64,000 nt of DNA. Source: Conchocele bisecta. Taxonomy: Eukaryota; Mollusca; Bivalvia; Lucinida; Thyasiridae. Location: positions 21,579,919 through 21,643,918 of the forward strand of contig CM055279.1 of NCBI GenBank assembly GCA_029237695.1. The letters run 5' to 3'. The notes below the pieces were generated by a model. That model saw nothing but the letters and a program-made list of their open reading frames with translations. It made no database searches and was not told the origin of the DNA. Within the stretch, counting starts at the first letter, position 1. Every line of letters starts with the position of its first letter. Shown in pieces: positions 61,557 through 64,000 of the stretch. The position numbers and the translations under genes were made by a program.

Positions 61557-64000
61557 ACATGCAGGTAAGTAGCATGAATCCTGATTGTCAAAATACCTAT
61601 CACATGTTCCCAGCCACCCACCACTACTGACACTACATGCAGGTAAGTAGGATGAATCCTGATTGTCAAAATACCTATCACATGCTCCCAGCCACCCACC
61701 ACTACTGACACTACATGCAGGTAAGTAGCATGAATCCAGATTGTCAAAATACCTATCACATGTTCCCAGCCACCCACCACTACTGGCACTACATGCAGGT
61801 AAGTAGGATGAATCCTGATTGTCAAAATACCTATCACATGCTCCCAGCCACCCACCACTACTGACACTACATGCAGGTAAGTAGCATGAATCCAGATTGT
61901 CAAAATACCTATCACATGTTCCCAGCCACCCACCACTACTGGCACGACATGCAGGTAAGTAGGATGAATCCTGATTGTCAAAATACCTATCACATGTTCC
62001 CAGCCACCCACCACTACTGACACTACATGCAGGTAAGTAGGATGAATCCTGATTGTCAAAATACCTTCAGATACTATGCACATTGTCATCCACACACTAC
62101 TGGCGTACATGCAGGTAAGTAGGATGAATCTGATTGTCAAAATACCTATCACATGTCCCAGCCACCCACACTACTGGCGCTACATGCAGGTAAGTAGGAT
62201 GAATCCTGATTGTCAAAATACCTATCACTATCACAGCTTCCCAGCCACCCACATACTGACACTACATGCAGGTATAGGATGAATCCTGATTGTCCAAAAT
62301 ACCTATCACGATTGCTCCCAAAAGCCACCCACCACCTACCTGACACTACAATCAGGTAAGTTTAGCCCATGAACCAGATTGTCCCAAAATACCTATCACA
62401 TGTTCCCCACCCACCCAACCACTAAACGGGCACTCACATGCAGGTAAGTAGGATGAATCCTGAATTGTCAAAATACCTATCACATGCTTTCCCACCACCC
62501 ACCACTACTGACCACCCTACCATGCCAGGTAAGTAGCAAGGAATACAGATTGTCAAAATACCTATCACATGTTCCCAGGCCAACCCACCACTAACTGGCA
62601 CGACATGCAGGTAAGTAAGGAAATAAATCCTGATTGTCAAAATACCTTATCACCATGTTCCCTAGCCCACCCACCACTACTGACCACCAACCAATGCAAG
62701 GTAAGTAGGAATAATCCTGATTGTCAAAATACCTATCACATGTTCCCAAGCCACCCACCACTACTGGCGCTACATAGTCAGGTAAGTAGGATGAATCCTG
62801 ATTGTCAAAATACCTATCACCATGTCCACAGCCACCCACCACTACTGGGCGCTACAGCAGGAAGTTGGATTGAATCCCTGATTGTCCAAAATACCCTAAT
62901 CACCATGTCCCAGCCACCCACCACTACTGGCGCTAACATGCGGTAAAGTAGGATAATCCTGATTGTCAAAATACCTATCACATGGCTCCCAAGCCACCCA
63001 CCACTACTGGAACACTCACATGCGATATGTAGGTGAAATCCTGATTGTCAAAAGACTAATCCACATGTTCCCAAGCCACCCACCACTACTGACACTACCC
63101 ATTGCAGGTAAAGTAGGATAATCCGGATTGTCCCAAAATACCTTTCAACATGTTCCCAGCCACCCACCACTACTGACACACATGCAGGTAATAGATGAAT
63201 CCTGATTGAAAATCCTATGTTCCCATACCTATCACCATTCAAAACCACACAGTTTCCCACCACCCACCACTACTGACTCAATGCAGGTAATAGATGAATC
63301 CTATTGCAAAATACCTATGCACTCCCAGCCTGACACCTACACTGACACTACATCAGGTAAGTAGGATGAATCCTGATTGTCAAAACCTATCACTGCTCCC
63401 AGCCACCCACCACTGACACTACATGCAGGTAAGTAGGAGAATCCCGATTGTCAAAACCTATCACATCCCAGCCACCCACCACTACTGGCGATACATGCAG
63501 GTAAGTAGCATGAATCCTGATTGTCAAAAAATTTACATATCACATGTCAGCCTACCACAACTACCTGGACCACCCACACTACTGAAATTCCATTGCATTT
63601 ACAGTTAGCAATGAATCAGATTGTCCAAAAATTACCTATCCTGCTCCCAGCCTCCCAACCACCTACTGGCATACATGCAGGTCTCAGTAGCATGTAATCC
63701 ACAGATTGTCATTAAATACCTATCACATGTTCCCAGCCACCCACCACTAACTGACACTACATGCAGGTAAGTAGGATGAATCCTGATTGTCAAAATACCT
63801 ATCACATGCTCCCAGCCACCCACCACTACTGACACTACATGCAGGTCAGTAGGATGAATCCAGATTGTCAAAATACCTATCACATGCTCCCAGCCACCCA
63901 CCACTACTGGCACTACATGCAGGTAAGTAGCATGAATCCAGATTGTCAAAATACCTATCACATGCTCCCAGCCACCCACCACTACTGACACTACATGCAG
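61490..64000 (-). repeat. 78-bp satellite derived from the V head
   Basis: More than 30 units to the window edge. Plus-strand unit: GGATGAATCCTGATTGTCAA, AATACCTATCACATG, CTCCCAGCCACCCACCACTA, CTGACACTACATGCAG, GTAAGTA. The same sequence, in the same order, forms the 5' head of the adjacent V element. 78 is divisible by 3, so a 228-codon minus frame opens (61466-62152) without being a gene. Confidence 0.95.

Noticed and set aside
61466..62152. 228-codon minus frame with VVGGWEHVIGILTIRIHPTY repeats
   Set aside because: Produced by a 78-bp (26-codon) satellite; breaks at the first indels, has no start context or flanking exon.

Overview
The window is eukaryotic, animal nuclear DNA: two multi-exon genes with canonical GT-AG introns lie in a sea of short palindromic transposons, SINEs and satellites. 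The best guess is a bivalve mollusc or close lophotrochozoan. The reasons are tRNA-derived SINEs with a conserved central core and (AAAC)n-like tails, a mollusc-style GAGGGCC...GGCCCT interspersed repeat, very dense non-autonomous elements and long introns. This is inference from repeat style, not a species call. All gene models below are my own splice models, and each joins in frame.

Gene 1 (+, 1 to 23749, 5' part outside the window) is the cyclase half of a receptor-type guanylate cyclase. Six exons (2-214, 3105-3236, 14475-14586, 15658-15756, 18721-18812, 22955-23749) give 480 residues: coiled-coil linker, complete class III catalytic core with metal, guanine-specifying and transition-state residues, then an unusually long ~250-residue tail. 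Its introns hold foldback elements, SINEs, a 1.6-kb G-tract satellite, a frameshifted transposase-like fragment and a dead LINE itself hit by three other elements.

Gene 2 (+, 36218 to 51626) is a complete secreted Reeler-domain protein of 425 residues in four exons (36218-36428, 43380-43605, 45705-45787, 50869-51626): signal peptide, Reeler domain with an RGD tripeptide, then a Gly/Ser/Trp-rich tail. Its second exon begins at the end of a 74-bp tandem array in which every unit repeats the 3' splice site and the first 19 exon bases, followed by an in-frame TAA.

The remainder (23.7-36.2 kb and 51.6-64 kb) shows no gene I recognise. I named repeat families by letter: A = 21-bp-unit foldback; B = ~240-bp palindromic MITE, 16 copies; C = ATAGTAGGTTAGTGCC/ATCCCGTCAACAC bipartite MITE; D = 105-bp perfect palindrome; E = ~500-bp element with inverted ends; F = ~400-bp foldback with CACGTG at its ends; G = ~300-bp MITE; H = AACCTCTCTAAACCGGACA palindrome; I = AACCCTTTCAACCC foldback; J, K, L, M, N, P, Q, R, U, V (SINE-like), W, X, Z as described. 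The window ends in a 78-bp satellite (61.5-64 kb) derived from the head of the V retroposon, each intact unit carrying a perfect CAG/GTAAGT splice donor. The two genes show no evident functional link; what unites the window is serial nesting of foldback elements.
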